Shown here: positions 44,469 to 56,172 of the stretch, in pieces
Numbering within the stretch: the first letter of the stretch is position 1
How the letters are laid out: the number at the start of each line of letters is the position of its first letter
Source: Bufo bufo
Lineage: Eukaryota; Chordata; Amphibia; Anura; Bufonidae
Assembly (NCBI RefSeq): GCF_905171765.1
Contig: NC_053389.1
Location: 781,454,772 to 781,518,771, forward strand
Length of the DNA stretch: 64,000 nt
Direction of reading: 5' to 3'
Notes under the pieces: model-generated
What the model was told of the DNA's origin: nothing
Databases searched by the model: none
The model's input: only the letters and a program-made list of their open reading frames with translations
Position numbers and translations under genes: made by a program

Positions 44469-46897
44469 ACAAAAGGATTAAAACACAAAGGTTTGGTAAA
44501 AGTCCTTCCTCTGGTCCTGGGAAGAAGGGCTCATGCACACGACTGTATGTATTTTGCGCTGCGCAAAAAATACGGATGACGTCCGTGTGCATTCTGTATT
44601 TTGCGGAACGGAACAGCTGGCCCCTAATACAACAGTACTATCCTTGTCCGTAATGCGGACAATAATAGGATATGTTCTATTTTTTTGCAGAACGAAAATA
44701 CGGACATACGGAAACGGAATGCACACGGAGTAACTTCCTTTTTTTTGCGGACCCATTGAATGGAATGGTTCCGCATATGGTCTTGAAAAAAAAATGGAAC
44801 GGACACAGAAAGAAAATACGTTCGTGTGCATGAGCCCTATGGAGAACGCGGAACACAACCCAATGTCGATCCCCAAATTGTGTCAAAGAAATTTCTACAA
44901 TCCCAAATTTTATATTCAATTTGGCAGGGTGTGGAGCTGAGAGGGGCTTCCCTCCCATTCTTCTCAGTAAGTTAACATGTCCTTTCCCCCTTTACTGCCC
45001 TTAGGTGAACCAGTACTAATGAAGGCTGGGACTGGAAGGTTGCTTGAAGTCTGGTCAACATCATGCTGCTTGCAATGTTTGAAATATTTCACTAGCCCTA
45101 TGATCATAAAACAGAAAGTTATCACACAAGTGAAAAGTGGGAATTGTCACAAAAGCACAATCAAACATTCAAAAAAGTTGTGCAGTCCAAATTCAGGGTT
45201 AACATATTTGCTGCTGGGCCCTAACCACAATCTACCATATTGCACTTTTTAGTACATGGAACGCTATCACTTGTATCGCCAGCACTAAGTGTACATCCAT
45301 ATGTGATGGGAAAGGGTGAAATTCATGGCGGAGATTCGCAGCATAAATTGACATCCTCACCTCAAGTCAATTTATACTGCAAACTTTTTACGCAGCGTGT
45401 GGATTTGTTATTAAAGATCCATTTATTCCATGGCGGTGTACATGTGGGAAAGGGGTGTACATACAAACTAAGTGCAATACAAGGTGTGAGCTAACTGCTC
45501 TAGGCATGTTCTACACCAGTGCTCGGATGTAGAGATGGAGATCACCTGCCCAGTGACTTTTCCCCTCTGCATGGTGTCTTTCCTGTTTTGTTGCTTTACA
45601 ACCTGGATTTAAAAGATTTGTTACAGTGGAATGAAAAAAAAATCTTGTTTTAAAAAAATGAATAAATAAAAACTTACATTTGTCCCCTTTCCTATGAAAA
45701 CCAACAAATTAACCCCTTAGTGACCAGCCTGTTTTGGGCCTTACTGACCAAGCGTTTTTCTTCCTTTCTTCATCGTCGCGTTCCAAGAGCTATAACTTTT
45801 TTTTATTTTTCCATCTATATAGCTTTATGAGGGCTTGTTTTTTGCCAGTCAAGTTGTAGTTTTTAATGGCGCCATTTTGGGGTATACAAAACTTTCTGAT
45901 TAACTTTTATTAACTCTTAATGGGAGGGAGATGGGAAAAACAGCAATACTGCCACTGCGTTTTTACGTTATAAATTTTACGCCGTTCATTTTTCGGTAAA
46001 AATAACATAATATCTTTATTCTCTGGGTCACTACAATTACAGTGATATCAAATACATATAGTTTTTCTTCCGTTTTACTACTTTTTTGCAATAAAACCCC
46101 CTTTTTTTTTTCAAGAAAAAAATGTTTTTGCATTGCCGCTTCCCAAGACCCATAACTTTTTTATTTTTCATTATATGGAGTTGTGTGAGGGCTTGATTTT
46201 TGTGGAACGACTTGTATTTTTCATTGGTATCATTTTGGAGTAAATGGTGCTTTTTGATCGCTTGTTATTACGTTTTTCAGTGGCAACTAAGAATAAATTA
46301 GCAATTCTTTTTTTTTTTTTTTTACGGCGTTCACCGTAGGGTATAATTTACGTGATATTTATGTAGTCCGGGTTGTTATGGATGCAGCAAATCCAAACAT
46401 ATGGGGAAGATTATTTTTTTGCAACTTTTTTCATTGAAAAGCGTATTTTCAATGGAAAAAAAGCATATATTTTCTTATGGATTTTTTTACTTAATAAATG
46501 TGTTTTTTTGTGGGTTTTTTTCCCCACTTAATAGTCCCAAAAGAGGACTATAACATACAGTATTTTGATTGCTTTTAAAATGCAATGCGCTATCCCTATA
46601 GTGCATTGCATTTTAATGGCAATGCTATTCTGACATTGACCAGCAGGCTGCCCCAGAGAGGCGCAGCCTGCTGGAAATTACTCAAGACTGGTCTGAGGCC
46701 TACACGAGACCCCAGCCAGCCTTCACACACATCGGCACCCCGCAATCGCATTTGTGGGGTGCCGATGGGAGACAGAGGGAGTCCGCTCCCTCTGTCAGCA
46801 CTTTACATGCAGCGTGTTAAACATCCCGGATCGGCACCCGTGCAGCGCTTAGACTGGGCCGCCATAAAAATGCGGTGGCCCATCCTAAGGCCCCTTA
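44469..46897. repeat. Tandem duplication, copy 2
   Basis: Second unit of the duplication, about 2,429 bp. It ends where the sequence diverges after ggccccttag. It contains MITE 44527-44837 and the complete TTAA-type element 45713-46937. Confidence 0.93.
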
Positions 46898-46937
46898 GTG
46901 ACTGCTGTAAAAAGGTGTATCGGTGGTCATTAAGGGG
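45713..46937. mobile_element. TTAA-type non-autonomous element
   Basis: Left end ttaa followed by ccccttagtgacc; right end ggtcattaagggg followed by ttac. It is 1,225 bp and AT-rich, with several attttggggtatac/ttttttattttt words and an inner hairpin caatgcgctatccctatagtgcattg. The truncated twin starts at 43282. It resembles Kolobok or piggyBac MITEs by target site and end sequence. Confidence 0.7.
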
Positions 46938-46956
46938 TTACGTTTTCTGGGAGTAG

Positions 46957-47006
46957 AATATTGATGGCCTATCCTCAGGATAGATCATCAATATCAGATT
47001 GGTGGG
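46957..47006. repeat. Left remnant of a split MITE
   Basis: ttgatggcctatcctcagga, then tcatcaatatcagattggtg, matches the interior of 61976-62314. Its continuation (gattagctgtttgaagaggt, then tatacattgtatatcaactg) appears at 48335-48470, after an insertion of about 1.3 kb. Confidence 0.6.
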
Positions 47007-48334
47007 GCCTGTCATGGATCAGTGAGTGTGGACCCATTAACAGGTTTGGCTTTGGGCTAAAGGGTGTTATTCTGGCACTCCCTGGGATCTGGACTTTGTT
47101 GCAGGAAAGCCACCAGACCACCACCTCTTGGGATAGTCCCAGTATAGTTGGCAGCTGACCCACTGGGGGTCAGGGACTCTAGTGAAAGCAGCAGAATCTC
47201 CAGGCACAGAAAATGCACCAAAAGCGCAGGTCTGAACACTTAGGCCTGTTTCACACGAGCGGATGCCGTGCGTGACATCTGCTGCGTGAATGACAGCCAA
47301 GACCCGCTGCGGACAGCAGAAGCACAGAGCAAAAGGCTCCATTCACACGTCCGTGGTGTCTTGCGGACCCGCAAATTACGGATCCGCAAAACACACCCGC
47401 CCGGCACCCCTATAGAAATGCCTATTCTTGTCTTTTGCGGAGCTGCGGACCTGAAGATCGGGGCCGCGCTCCGCAAATGCGGATGCTGACAGCACACTGT
47501 GTGCTGTCCGCATCCATTCCGTCCCCATAGAAAATGAATGGGTCCGCACCCGTTCCGCAAAATTGCGGAACGGATGCGGACCCATTTGCGGACGTGTGAA
47601 TGGAGCCTTAACATGATTGATAATGCTCCGTGCCTCTCTGTGACCTTTTTACTACAAAATCACAGTGACAACTTTATCTCATTTTGCAGTAAAAAGATCA
47701 CAGAGAGGCACGGAGCATTATCAATCATGTTAATGCTCCGTGCTTCTGCTGTCCGCAGCTAGTCTTGGCTCTCATTCACGCAGCGGATGTCACGCACGGC
47801 ATCCATTCGTGTGAAACAGCCCTTATATTGACTATGTAGTTTTTGGCAGAACTTGACTGTAGGAAACTTGACTGGATGGCTGAGATACAGGGAAACCACC
47901 CACAATTGCAGAAGCAGTCTGGACAGTCTTTAATGCTGGAACTGCATAAAATGGCAACACACAACTGGGGTAGTGAGGGATGCAGGAACAAGGCTGGCAG
48001 GAACCAAGGCTACAGCATAGGGAGGCAGACAGACTAGGAGAATGTAAACTTGAAGTGAAAGCTGAACTATGAGGTCAGGAGAACACAGGTAGGATGGATA
48101 CACTGCAGAAACACTGGATAACTCAAAAGAATCTCTGAAGCACAAGTCTTCCAAACACCTTTACTGGTAACAGGGAACCTTAAAGCTCAGGCACCCTCTG
48201 CCTGGAGAGTACCTTATATTTCCAGGGACCCTTAGCCATTGGCTAAGGGAAAGGTTTGCAGATGTGCACACTGGCCCTTTAAGAGACCACTGAGAATGGA
48301 GCAGGGCAGCAACGGGCATAGAACGCTGACCTAA
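47007..48334. mobile_element. LTR-like insertion (tentative)
   Basis: Begins tgtcatggatcagtgagtgt, has Gypsy-LTR-like text (gatctggactttgttgcagg, taacagggaaccttaaagct), and splits the MITE above. The right boundary near 48334 is not crisp, and no TSD could be confirmed. It contains the nested Harbinger-like element 47243-47822. Confidence 0.4.
47243..47822. mobile_element. Harbinger-like MITE with nested elements
   Basis: tta flanks (47240-47242 and 47823-47825). The outer TIR ggcctgtttcacacgagcgg is mirrored by ccattcgtgtgaaacagccc. Inside, a second element with ends ggctccattcacacgtccg and cggacgtgtgaatggagcc occupies 47335-47607. A long hairpin (47612-47732) pairs catgattgataatgctccgt with acggagcattatcaatcatg. 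Confidence 0.8.
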
Positions 48335-48499
48335 CCGATTAGCTGTTTGAAGAGGTTGCGGTGCTCCAGTGAGCGCTCTGACCTCCTTACAGCATACCAA
48401 TCACTTCACTGCGCTATACATTGTATATCAACTGTGTTTGGTATTGCAGCCCAGGCCTATTCACTTGAATGGGACTAAGCTTCAAATAGTTCCATCCAG

Positions 48500-48688
48500 T
48501 TCCACCCCATTTTCCAGGTTCCCTCTACATCACATGCAGTATTAAATGGTACCATTAGAAAGTACAACTTATCCCACAAAAAACAAGCCCTCATATGAAC
48601 AGAAAAATAAAAAAAGTTATGGCTCCGGGAAGGCAGGGTGTAAACGAAAAAGCAAAAACTGAAAATCTCAAGGTCCTGAAAGGGTTAA
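48500..48688. repeat. Right-end remnant of TTAA-type element
   Basis: Words acaagccctcatatg, aaaaagttatggctccggga and ggtcctgaaagggttaa match the right half of 49798-50730. The left half is missing. Confidence 0.55.
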
Positions 48689-48689
48689 A

Positions 48690-49046
48690 GAAAAGCTCAA
48701 GAAACACATCTGGAGTTCACCAAACATGTGACAAACTCCCCAAACACATGGGAGAAGGTGAGAAGGTTCTCTGATCAGATGAGACTAAAATTGAACTTTT
48801 CAACCACCATGGGAAACGTTATGTGTGCCACAAACCCAACACTTCCCATCACCCTATGAACACCTTTCCTACAGTGAAGCACGGTGGTGGTGGTGGCATC
48901 ATGTAGTGGAGATGAATTTCATCAGCAAGGACTGGAAGGCTGGCCAGGATTGAAGGAAAGATGGATGGTAGTAAATACACGGGAGATTTGAGACTGAGAC
49001 AAAGGTTCACCTTCCAGCAGCACAATGACTCTAAACATGCTGCTAA
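48690..49046 (+). pseudogene. Tc1 transposon fragment
   Basis: Plus-strand Tc1 remnant with agatgagactaaaattgaac, gaagcacggtggtggtggtg, then gcatcatgtagtggagatga and accttccagcagcacaatga (the coding region around the second catalytic block). The frame is full of stops. It is cut at gctgctaa by the MITE 49047-49773 and continues for a few bases after 49774 (agctaacctgggatga). Confidence 0.75.
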
Positions 49047-49773
49047 GGGTCCATTCACACATCTGCATGTTGGGTCCGGATCCGTTAATTTTAAATGGGG
49101 ACGGAAGGGATGCGTCCTCATCCGCTCTTCCGGATCCGCACTTTCAGCCCCCCCAAAAATAGAACATGTCCTACTCTTGTCCGCAATTGCGGACAAGAAA
49201 AGGCATTTTCTTTGAGAGTACCGGTGATGTGGATTGCATGGATTGCAGGATAAAACTTACCAGGAAAGGTTAAAGGACCTTAATATGTATAGCTTGGAAG
49301 AAAGAAGAGACAGAGGGGATATGATAGAAACTGCTAAATACATAAAGGGAATCAACTCGGTAAAAGAGGAGAGAATATTTAAAAGAAGAAAAACTACCAC
49401 AAGAGGACACAGTTTTAAATTAGAGGGGCAAAGGTTTAACAGTAATATCAGGAAGTATTACTTTACTGAGAGAGTAGTGAATGCATGGAATAGCCTACCT
49501 GCAGAAGTGGTAGCTGCAAATACAGTGAAGGAGTTTAAGCATGCATGGGATAGGCATAAGGCCATCCTTCATATAAGATAGGGCCGGGGGCTATTAATAG
49601 GATTCAGATATATTGGGCAGACTGGATGGGCCAAATGGTTCTTATCTGCCGACACATTCTATGTTTCTATGTTTCTATGTTTCTATGTGGGGTCCGCGAA
49701 TTGCGGAACGCACATTGTCGGTGTCCGTGTTTTGCGGACCGCAAAAAACACCTACGGACTTGTGAATGGACCC
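49047..49773. mobile_element. Harbinger-like MITE split by CR1
   Basis: taa flanks (49044-49046 and 49774-49776). Ends gggtccattcacacatctgc and, on the complement of the right side, gggtccattcacaagtccgt. The interior words cttgtccgcaattgcggaca and gttttgcggaccgcaaaaaa flank the CR1 insertion. Confidence 0.8.
49234..49689 (+). mobile_element. CR1 LINE 3' end
   Basis: Plus strand. The frame 49234-49581 encodes the C-terminal region of a CR1 polymerase (YQERLKDLNMYSLEERRDRG, then TTTRGHSFKLEGQRF, NIRKYYFTERVVNAWNSLPA). A short 3' UTR follows, and the tail is an octamer array, attctatg then three tttctatg units (49658-49687), the hallmark of CR1 3' ends. gatgtgg at the left and ctatgtgg at the right may reflect a short target duplication. 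5'-truncated and not active. Confidence 0.9.
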
Positions 49774-49797
49774 TAAAGCTAACCTGGGATGATTTAA

Positions 49798-50730
49798 CCC
49801 CTTCCCGACCACCTAACGCAAATTTACTTTGGTGGTCGGGTATTTAAAAATGGAGTATGCTCGGTGTTTTAAACATCAGGTACTCAGGAGTAATGTATGT
49901 GGGTGTGCAGCAGCCTTTGTATTCCTGAGTGACACGAGGCTGCCGCACACTAGTTCTTATAGAGAGCTTGCCTGTGGTAGAGCTCTATAGGAACATAGGG
50001 GGAGATATATCAAACTGGTGTAAAGGAAAACCAACCAATCAGATTACACTGTTCATTTTCCAAAGGAGCTCTGAAAAATGAAAGGTGGAATACGACTGGT
50101 TGCTAACTAAGCCAGTTTTCCTTCGCAATGGTTTGATAAATATACCCCATAGTGTATTTTCTATGCTAATGCATTGGGGTCTATGAGAAAAGTTCCCTTG
50201 CTTCACCTCACACACAAAATGGTATCAATTGAAAGTACATATCGCCCTTCAAAAAATGAGCCCTCATTCAGCTCCGTACACAGAACTACAAACAAGCTCA
50301 CAAGGTCAGAATATGGTGATGAAAAAAAATGTAGTTTTTTTCCAAAGTTTATTTTTTTTTTTCAGTATTAAAATGCAAGAAAAGCTATACATATGAGGTA
50401 TCAATGTTATCAAACTGACCCGGAGAATGAAAGTAACAGGTCAGTTTTACAGCATAGGAAGCGCTGTAAAAACCAAACTCATAAAACTGTGCTGAAATGT
50501 GTTTTTTTTTTTGTTTTTTTTTAATAATTCCACCCCATTTGGAATTTTTTTTCCCCCACTTCCCATTACATTGTATGCAACTGTAAATTGTGCCATTAGA
50601 AAACATGTCCTGTAAAAAACAAGCCCTCATACGGCTTTGTGAATGGAAAAATAAAAGGTTATGGCTTCGGGAAGACTGGAAGTAAAAAACGAAAATGAAA
50701 ACATGGAAAAATCGCTCGGTCTTATAGGGG
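49798..50730. mobile_element. TTAA-type non-autonomous element
   Basis: Left end ttaa followed by ccccttcccgacc; right end gctcggtcttatagggg followed by ataa. It is 933 bp and AT-rich, with caagccctcatacggctttg and aaaggttatggcttcgggaa, words shared with 45713-46937. No coding capacity. Confidence 0.7.
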
Positions 50731-51089
50731 ATAAAGCGGTTGGACGGTGGTGGCTGGAGGACCCCAGAACTCAGCTATTTTCCGCAGCCCCATAGAAATG
50801 CGGTGAGGGCTGCTGTGCATGTGCATTGCGCCCTCCACAATTTTCGGGCTCCATTCTCGGTGTAGGTGCATCCTAGCGATATGCCCCCATTGTCTGAGAT
50901 GGGAAAACCCCTTTAATTATTGTTTTTGTCATAGTGAAAAAAATATTTGCTCCTTAAAAGTGGTCGACATGTTGCGTAAATCAGATGGTGCATACCCCCT
51001 CATAAATCCACAGTAATATCTGGTTTCAGTGCAGAGAATAGAGTCATATTTTGCATTGCATTGTATACAGACATTACTCCGGTTGTATT

Positions 51090-51421
51090 ATGTCTTCTAT
51101 AACCATGACGGGTCCGTCATGAACTCCATTGAAAGTCAATGGGGGATGGATGCATTTTCTATTGTGTCAGAGAAAACGGATCCGTCCCCATTGACTTACA
51201 TTGTGTGCCAGGACGGATCCGTCTTGCTCCGCACCACATGGCGGACAGAAAAATGCTGCAGACAGCCTCCAGAGAGGAATGGAGACTGAACGGAGGCAAT
51301 CTGATGCATTCTGAGCGGATCCTTTTCCATTCAGGATGCATTAGGGAAAAACTGATCCGTTTTGGACCGCTTGTGAGAGCCCTGAACGGATCTCCGAAAC
51401 GCCAGTGTGAAAGTAGCCTTA
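51090..51421. repeat. Harbinger-like MITE remnant
   Basis: The right end, aacgccagtgtgaaagtagcc followed by tta, matches the end of 38171-38669. The interior has ggatccgtccccattgactt and mirrored tccattgaaagtcaatgggg words. The left end is not recognisable. Confidence 0.6.
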
Positions 51422-52169
51422 GCCATTCAACTGCTATAAGGAATAGCAACTACTATACTATGCCACTACTTTATTTTGAACTAGACTATGGCCTTGTTCA
51501 CATTTCTGCTTTTCACGGACAGCCCATGTACCCATTCATTTCAATGTGTCCGTTCACACATCAGTATTTTTTTACTGCCCGCGGGTCAGTGAAAAAAATC
51601 ATGCACTGCTTTAGTCCGTGATGCCGACCAAACACGCCCATTGAGGTCTATGGGTCAGTGAAAATCCGTGTTGCGTCAGTTTTTCACTGACCACTGATAG
51701 AAGATGCTTTGGAAATTAATTTGCTGAATACGGATGACACACAGAGGGTAAAAAGCAGACACAACGGACCAAACACGGGTCCATCATGGACTGATTTTTT
51801 CAAGGATGTGAAAAGGACACAGAATTAACAAGCAGGATATGGTAGATTGATGCTAGGGCCCAGCAGCAGGTAATGAACCCCTATATTTATGTGTTTTTTT
51901 TATTTTTATATTTATGTGGTGTTTTTTTTGTCAATTCCTACTTAGTACTATTTTATCATAAGATTAGTACAATATTACAATAAAAATGCCTTGGGAGCCG
52001 GCTGTTTGTACATAGTTTTTTACATTTTCATTTTCCTGTGGACACAAGGGTTTTGCCAGTGCACTCGCTGCTTTTATTTCATATTGCGGACGTTTGCCTG
52101 GGTGAGCTGTGCGTTTGTCAGTATATAAAGCTGTTACACATTATTAACCAAGCAAAGTATTAACTGAGT
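51422..52169. other. Unassigned, MITE-derived words
   Basis: 51490-51800 contains gttcacatttctgcttttca, cggacagcccatgtacccat and ggtcagtgaaaaa words, probably a decayed MITE. The rest is AT-rich. No gene was seen. Confidence 0.4.
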
Positions 52170-52172
52170 TAG

Positions 52173-54033
52173 GCCTTATGCACACGACCATTTTTTTTTA
52201 CGCTCCGCAAAAACGGGGTCCGTTGGTCCGTGATCCGTAACCGTTTTTTCGTCCGTGGGTCTTCCTTGATTTTTGGAGGATCCACGGACATGAAAAAACT
52301 GTCGTTTTGGTATCCGTCTGGCCGTGCGGAGCCAAACGGATCCGTCCTGAATTACAATGCAAGTCAATGGGGACGGATCCGTTTGACGTTGACACAATAT
52401 GGTGAAATTTCAAACGGATCCGTCCCCCATTGACTTTCAATGTGAAGTCAGGAGTTAATATACCATAGGATCGGAGTTTTCTCCAATCCGATGGTATATT
52501 TTAACTTGAAGCGTCCCCATCACCATGGGAACGCCTCTATGTTAGAATATACTGTCGGATATGAGTTACATAGTAAAAACTCACATCCGACAGTATATTC
52601 TAACACAGAGGCGTTCCCATGGTGATGGGGACGCTTCAGGTTAGAATATACTAAAATAACTGTGTACATGACTGCCCCCTGCTGCCTGGCAGGTGCTGCC
52701 AGGCAGCAGGGGGCAGACCACCCCCCCTGTTTTTAACTCATTGGTGGCCAGTGCGGCCGCCCCGCCCCTCCCCCCTGTAGTTAACTCTTTGTTGTCCAGT
52801 GCGGCCGGCCCCCTCCCTCCCCTATAGTTAACTCATTGGTGGCCAGTGGGCCCCCCCTCCCTTGTAGTTAACTCGTTGGTGGCCAGTGGGCCCTCCCCCC
52901 TCCCTCCCCCTCCTAATTAAACTCTCCCCCCCTATCATTGGTGGCAGCGGAGAATACCGATCGGAGTCCCAGTTTAATCGCTGGGGCTCCGATCGGTAAC
53001 CATGGCAACCAGGATGCTACTGCAGTCCCGGTTGCCATGGTTACGTAGCAATTTGTAAAAGCATTATACTTACCTGGAGCTGCGATGTCTCCGTGTCCGG
53101 CCGGGAGCTCCTCCTACTGTTAAGTGACAGGTCTGTGCGGCGCATTGCTTAATGATCTGTCACTTACCAGTAGCGTCCTGGTTGCCATGGTTACCGATCG
53201 GAGCCCCAGCGATTAAACTGGGACTCCGATCGGTATTCTCCGCTGCCACCAATGATAGGGGGGGAGATTTTAATTAGGAGGGGGAGGGAGGGCCCACTGG
53301 CCACCAACGAGTTAACTACAGGGGAGGGAGGGGGGGCCGGCCGCACTGGACAACAAAGAGTTAACTACAGGGGAGGGAGGGGGGCCCACTGGCCACCAAC
53401 GAGTTAACTACAGGGGAGGGAGGGGGGCCAGCCGCACTGGACAACAAAGAGTTAACTACAGGGGAGGGAGGGGGGGCCGGCCGCACTGGACAACAAAGAG
53501 TTAACTACAGGGGAGGGAGGGGGCCCACTGGCCACCAATGTGTTAACTACAGGGGGGGGCTGCCCCCTGCTGCCTGGCAGCACCTGCCAGGCAGCAGGGG
53601 GCAGTCATGTACACAGTTCTTTTAGTATATTCTAACCTGAAGCGTCCCCATCACCATGGGAACGCCTCTGTGTTAGAATATACTGTCGGATTTGAGTTTG
53701 AACTCAGCTCTGAAAATGCTTTTATGCAGACGGATCCGTCTGTATGAAAGTAACCTACGGCCACGGATCACGGACACGGATGCCAATCTTGTGTGCATCC
53801 GTGTTCTTTCACGGACCCATTGACTTGAATGGGTCCGTGAACTGTTGGCCGTGAAAAAAATAGGACAGGTCATATTTTTTTGACGGACAGGAAACACGGA
53901 TCACGGATGCGGCTGCAAAACGGTGCATTTTCCGATTTTTCCACGGACCCATTGAAAGTCAATGGGTCCGCGAAAAAAAACGGAAAACGGCACAACGGCC
54001 ACGGGTGCACACAGCGGTCGTGTGCATAAGGCC
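52173..54033. mobile_element. Giant fold-back Harbinger-like element
   Basis: 1,861 bp with tta on both sides (52170-52172 and 54034-54036) and TIRs ggccttatgcacacgacc / ggtcgtgtgcataaggcc. Inside lies a second large inverted repeat. Its arms include gcgtccccatcaccatggga, ctgtgtacatgactgccccc and tgctgcctggcag (52500-52710), matched in reverse at 53560-53700. The central arms gatcggtattctccgctgcc / ggcagcggagaataccgatc meet at about 53080. It has no coding capacity. Confidence 0.85.
52720..53560. repeat. G-rich minisatellite on both arms
   Basis: Units of about 60 bp built on gagttaactacaggggaggg, then agggggg, then cggccgcactggacaacaaa or cccactggccaccaac. Five units occur at 53275-53545, and three to four degenerate complements on the left arm (52725-52935). 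Runs of four to seven G could form G-quadruplexes. Unequal unit counts on the two arms suggest array turnover after the inverted repeat formed. Confidence 0.8.
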
Positions 54034-54036
54034 TTA

Positions 54037-55140
54037 TTCCGTGAAATGTATAATGTTAAGGTCACTTTACATGGCCCGAAGTAGCAAGCAATTGTTCAGA
54101 AGGAAGGGTTCGCTTTCTCGTCTGTGGTGGCCACAACCCCTGGAAATGTACGAACGATAATCTGCTCGAACATCGGGCTGTGTAAAGGGCATTAAACTGA
54201 AAGTACCTTTACAAATTAATAGGCATTATAGATCAGCGAATCAATTCTAACCTAATCGAATTCGGCCTCTATCACAGTCAGTGTTTGATCAGTGACTTCC
54301 AACAGTTATTGTGAGCCAAAAACCAGGAGTGGATCTTACGCATAGAAAAGGTATAATGGAAAGATCTGTTCTGTGTTTTTGACCCACACCTGGTTTTGGC
54401 TCACAATCACTGATGGAGCTCACTAACATCTAAAAGTGGCCTTAGACCGCTTTCACACGGTCAGTGCTTTGTCAGTATTTAATCAGTGATTTCCATCAGT
54501 GACTGTGAGTCGAAACCAGGCACGGAACAAAAACACAGAACAGGTGCAGATCTTTCCATTATAACTTACCGCATGCTACGGTTTTATCTCCGGCAAAAAA
54601 AAACTGAAGACTTGCCTAAATGCCGGCATTTTTCCCCATAGGAATGTATTAGTGCCGGATCCGGCATTCAAAACCACTGGAATGCCGGATCCGTCCTTCC
54701 GGTCTGCGCAGACCGGTAGAAATGTGAAAAAAGATACAAGACGGATCCGTCTGTCCGCATGACAAGCAGAGAGACGGATCTGTTCTTGCAATGCATTTGT
54801 GAGACGGATCCGCATCCGGATGCGTCTCACAAATGCTTTCAGTCACATCCAGATCGGCGGATCCGGCGGGCAGTTCCGACGACGGAACTGCTTGCCAGAC
54901 CACACTGCCGCAAGTGTGAAAATAGCCTAATCCGTCTGTGACTTCAGGGCCCTAAGGGGGTGGGATCATATTCAAAATTTTTTCTGTGAAGTACTCCTGT
55001 GCTGAATATCTGACAGGAAAAATCTATTCATTAAATCCATTTGGTAGATTCGAGGGGGACAAATTCCCTTTTATTGCTGGTCAAGTACCCCTGCGGCCTG
55101 CAGTGCATACCTGCCAGTGAAAATAATTCAATTACATTAG
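54037..55140. repeat. Cluster of small MITE remnants
   Basis: 54059-54195 has ends gtcactttacatggcccg and cgggctgtgtaaagggc. 54280-54450 and 54450-54570 share gatcagtgacttccaacagt / aatcagtgatttccatcagt words. 54580-54930 is a ggatccg-rich MITE ending cactgccgcaagtgtgaaaatagcc. No gene was seen. Confidence 0.5.
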
Positions 55141-55178
55141 TCTGTCACATATTTGTGTGACCTAAAGCGATTTTTTTC

Positions 55179-55790
55179 TCTTTCTGACACTGGCACTGCA
55201 TTTCTGACAGTCCACTAAAATCATTAAATACTGCTGTTATATTTTTGTTTAAAAAAAAAAAACACCCTGTTTGTGCTAGATAGTACATTTGCAGCCTACG
55301 CGGCATTTCTGACAGTCCACTAAAACCTTTTAAAACGGCTTTTACATTGTTGGTTAAAAAAAAGCACACTTTTTGTGCTAGATAGTACATTTGCGGCCTG
55401 CGCTGCATATCTGACAGTCCAATAAAACCGTTAAATACTGCTGTTACATTATTGGTTGAAAAAAAGCACACTTTTTTTGCTAGATAGTACATTTGCGGCC
55501 TGCGCTGCATATCTGACAGTCCAATAAAACCGTTAAATACTGCTGTTACATTATTGGTTGAAAAAAAGCACACTTTTTTTGCTAGATAGTACATTTGCGG
55601 GCTGCGCTACATTTCTGACAGCCCAATAAAACCGTTAAATACTGCTGTTATATTGTTGGTTGAAAAAAAGCACACTTTTTGTGCTAGATTGTACATTTGC
55701 AGCCTGCGCTGCATTTCTGACTGTCCGCTAAAACCGTTAAATACTGCTGTTAGATTGTTGGTTGACAAATTCACGTTTTTTGTGACCGTG
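55179..55790. repeat. 102-bp tandem array, about six units
   Basis: The word tagtacatttgc (or its variant ttgtacatttgc) recurs at 55281, 55383, 55485, 55587 and 55689, a strict 102-bp period. Each unit reads ...tctgacagtccaataaaacc...gttaaatactgctgttacat...ttggttgaaaaaaagcacac... Since 102 is a multiple of 3, one minus-strand frame stays open (55145-55594) as a 34-residue repeat. This is probably not a gene. Confidence 0.92.
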
Positions 55791-56172
55791 AAGTAATTGT
55801 ATTAAATTCGCCTGTCACACTGTTGTGTGACCTCAAGAAATGTTTTCTCTTTATGACACCGGCATAGCCTTACTGTCAGTGAACTTAATTGTTGACTATT
55901 GGCGGTTACATTGTCGCCTGACATAAACCATCTGTTAGTTTGGTGGGTGAATGCAAAGAATGAGGAGAGCGTCAAATAAGGGGCGTGGCCCTGCTCCTGG
56001 TGCTGCTGGAGCTCCTGTTGCAGCGAGAGGACGTGGTCGATCTGTACCAGCTACATGCACAAGTGAAACACTTTCCTCAGGTGCGAGTAGGCAATAGAAC
56101 CTTCAGCGTTATTTGGTAGGCCCGAATGCTGCTCTACGAATGGTGAGGCCAGAACAAGTACAGGAAATAGTA

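Noticed and set aside
55145..55594. 149-codon ORF with a 34-residue repeated peptide
   Set aside because: It is a by-product of a 102-bp tandem array whose period is a multiple of three; no start context or family match.
55179..55790. CRISPR-like regular spacing
   Set aside because: Units are contiguous 102-bp tandem repeats without unique spacers, in eukaryotic transposon DNA.
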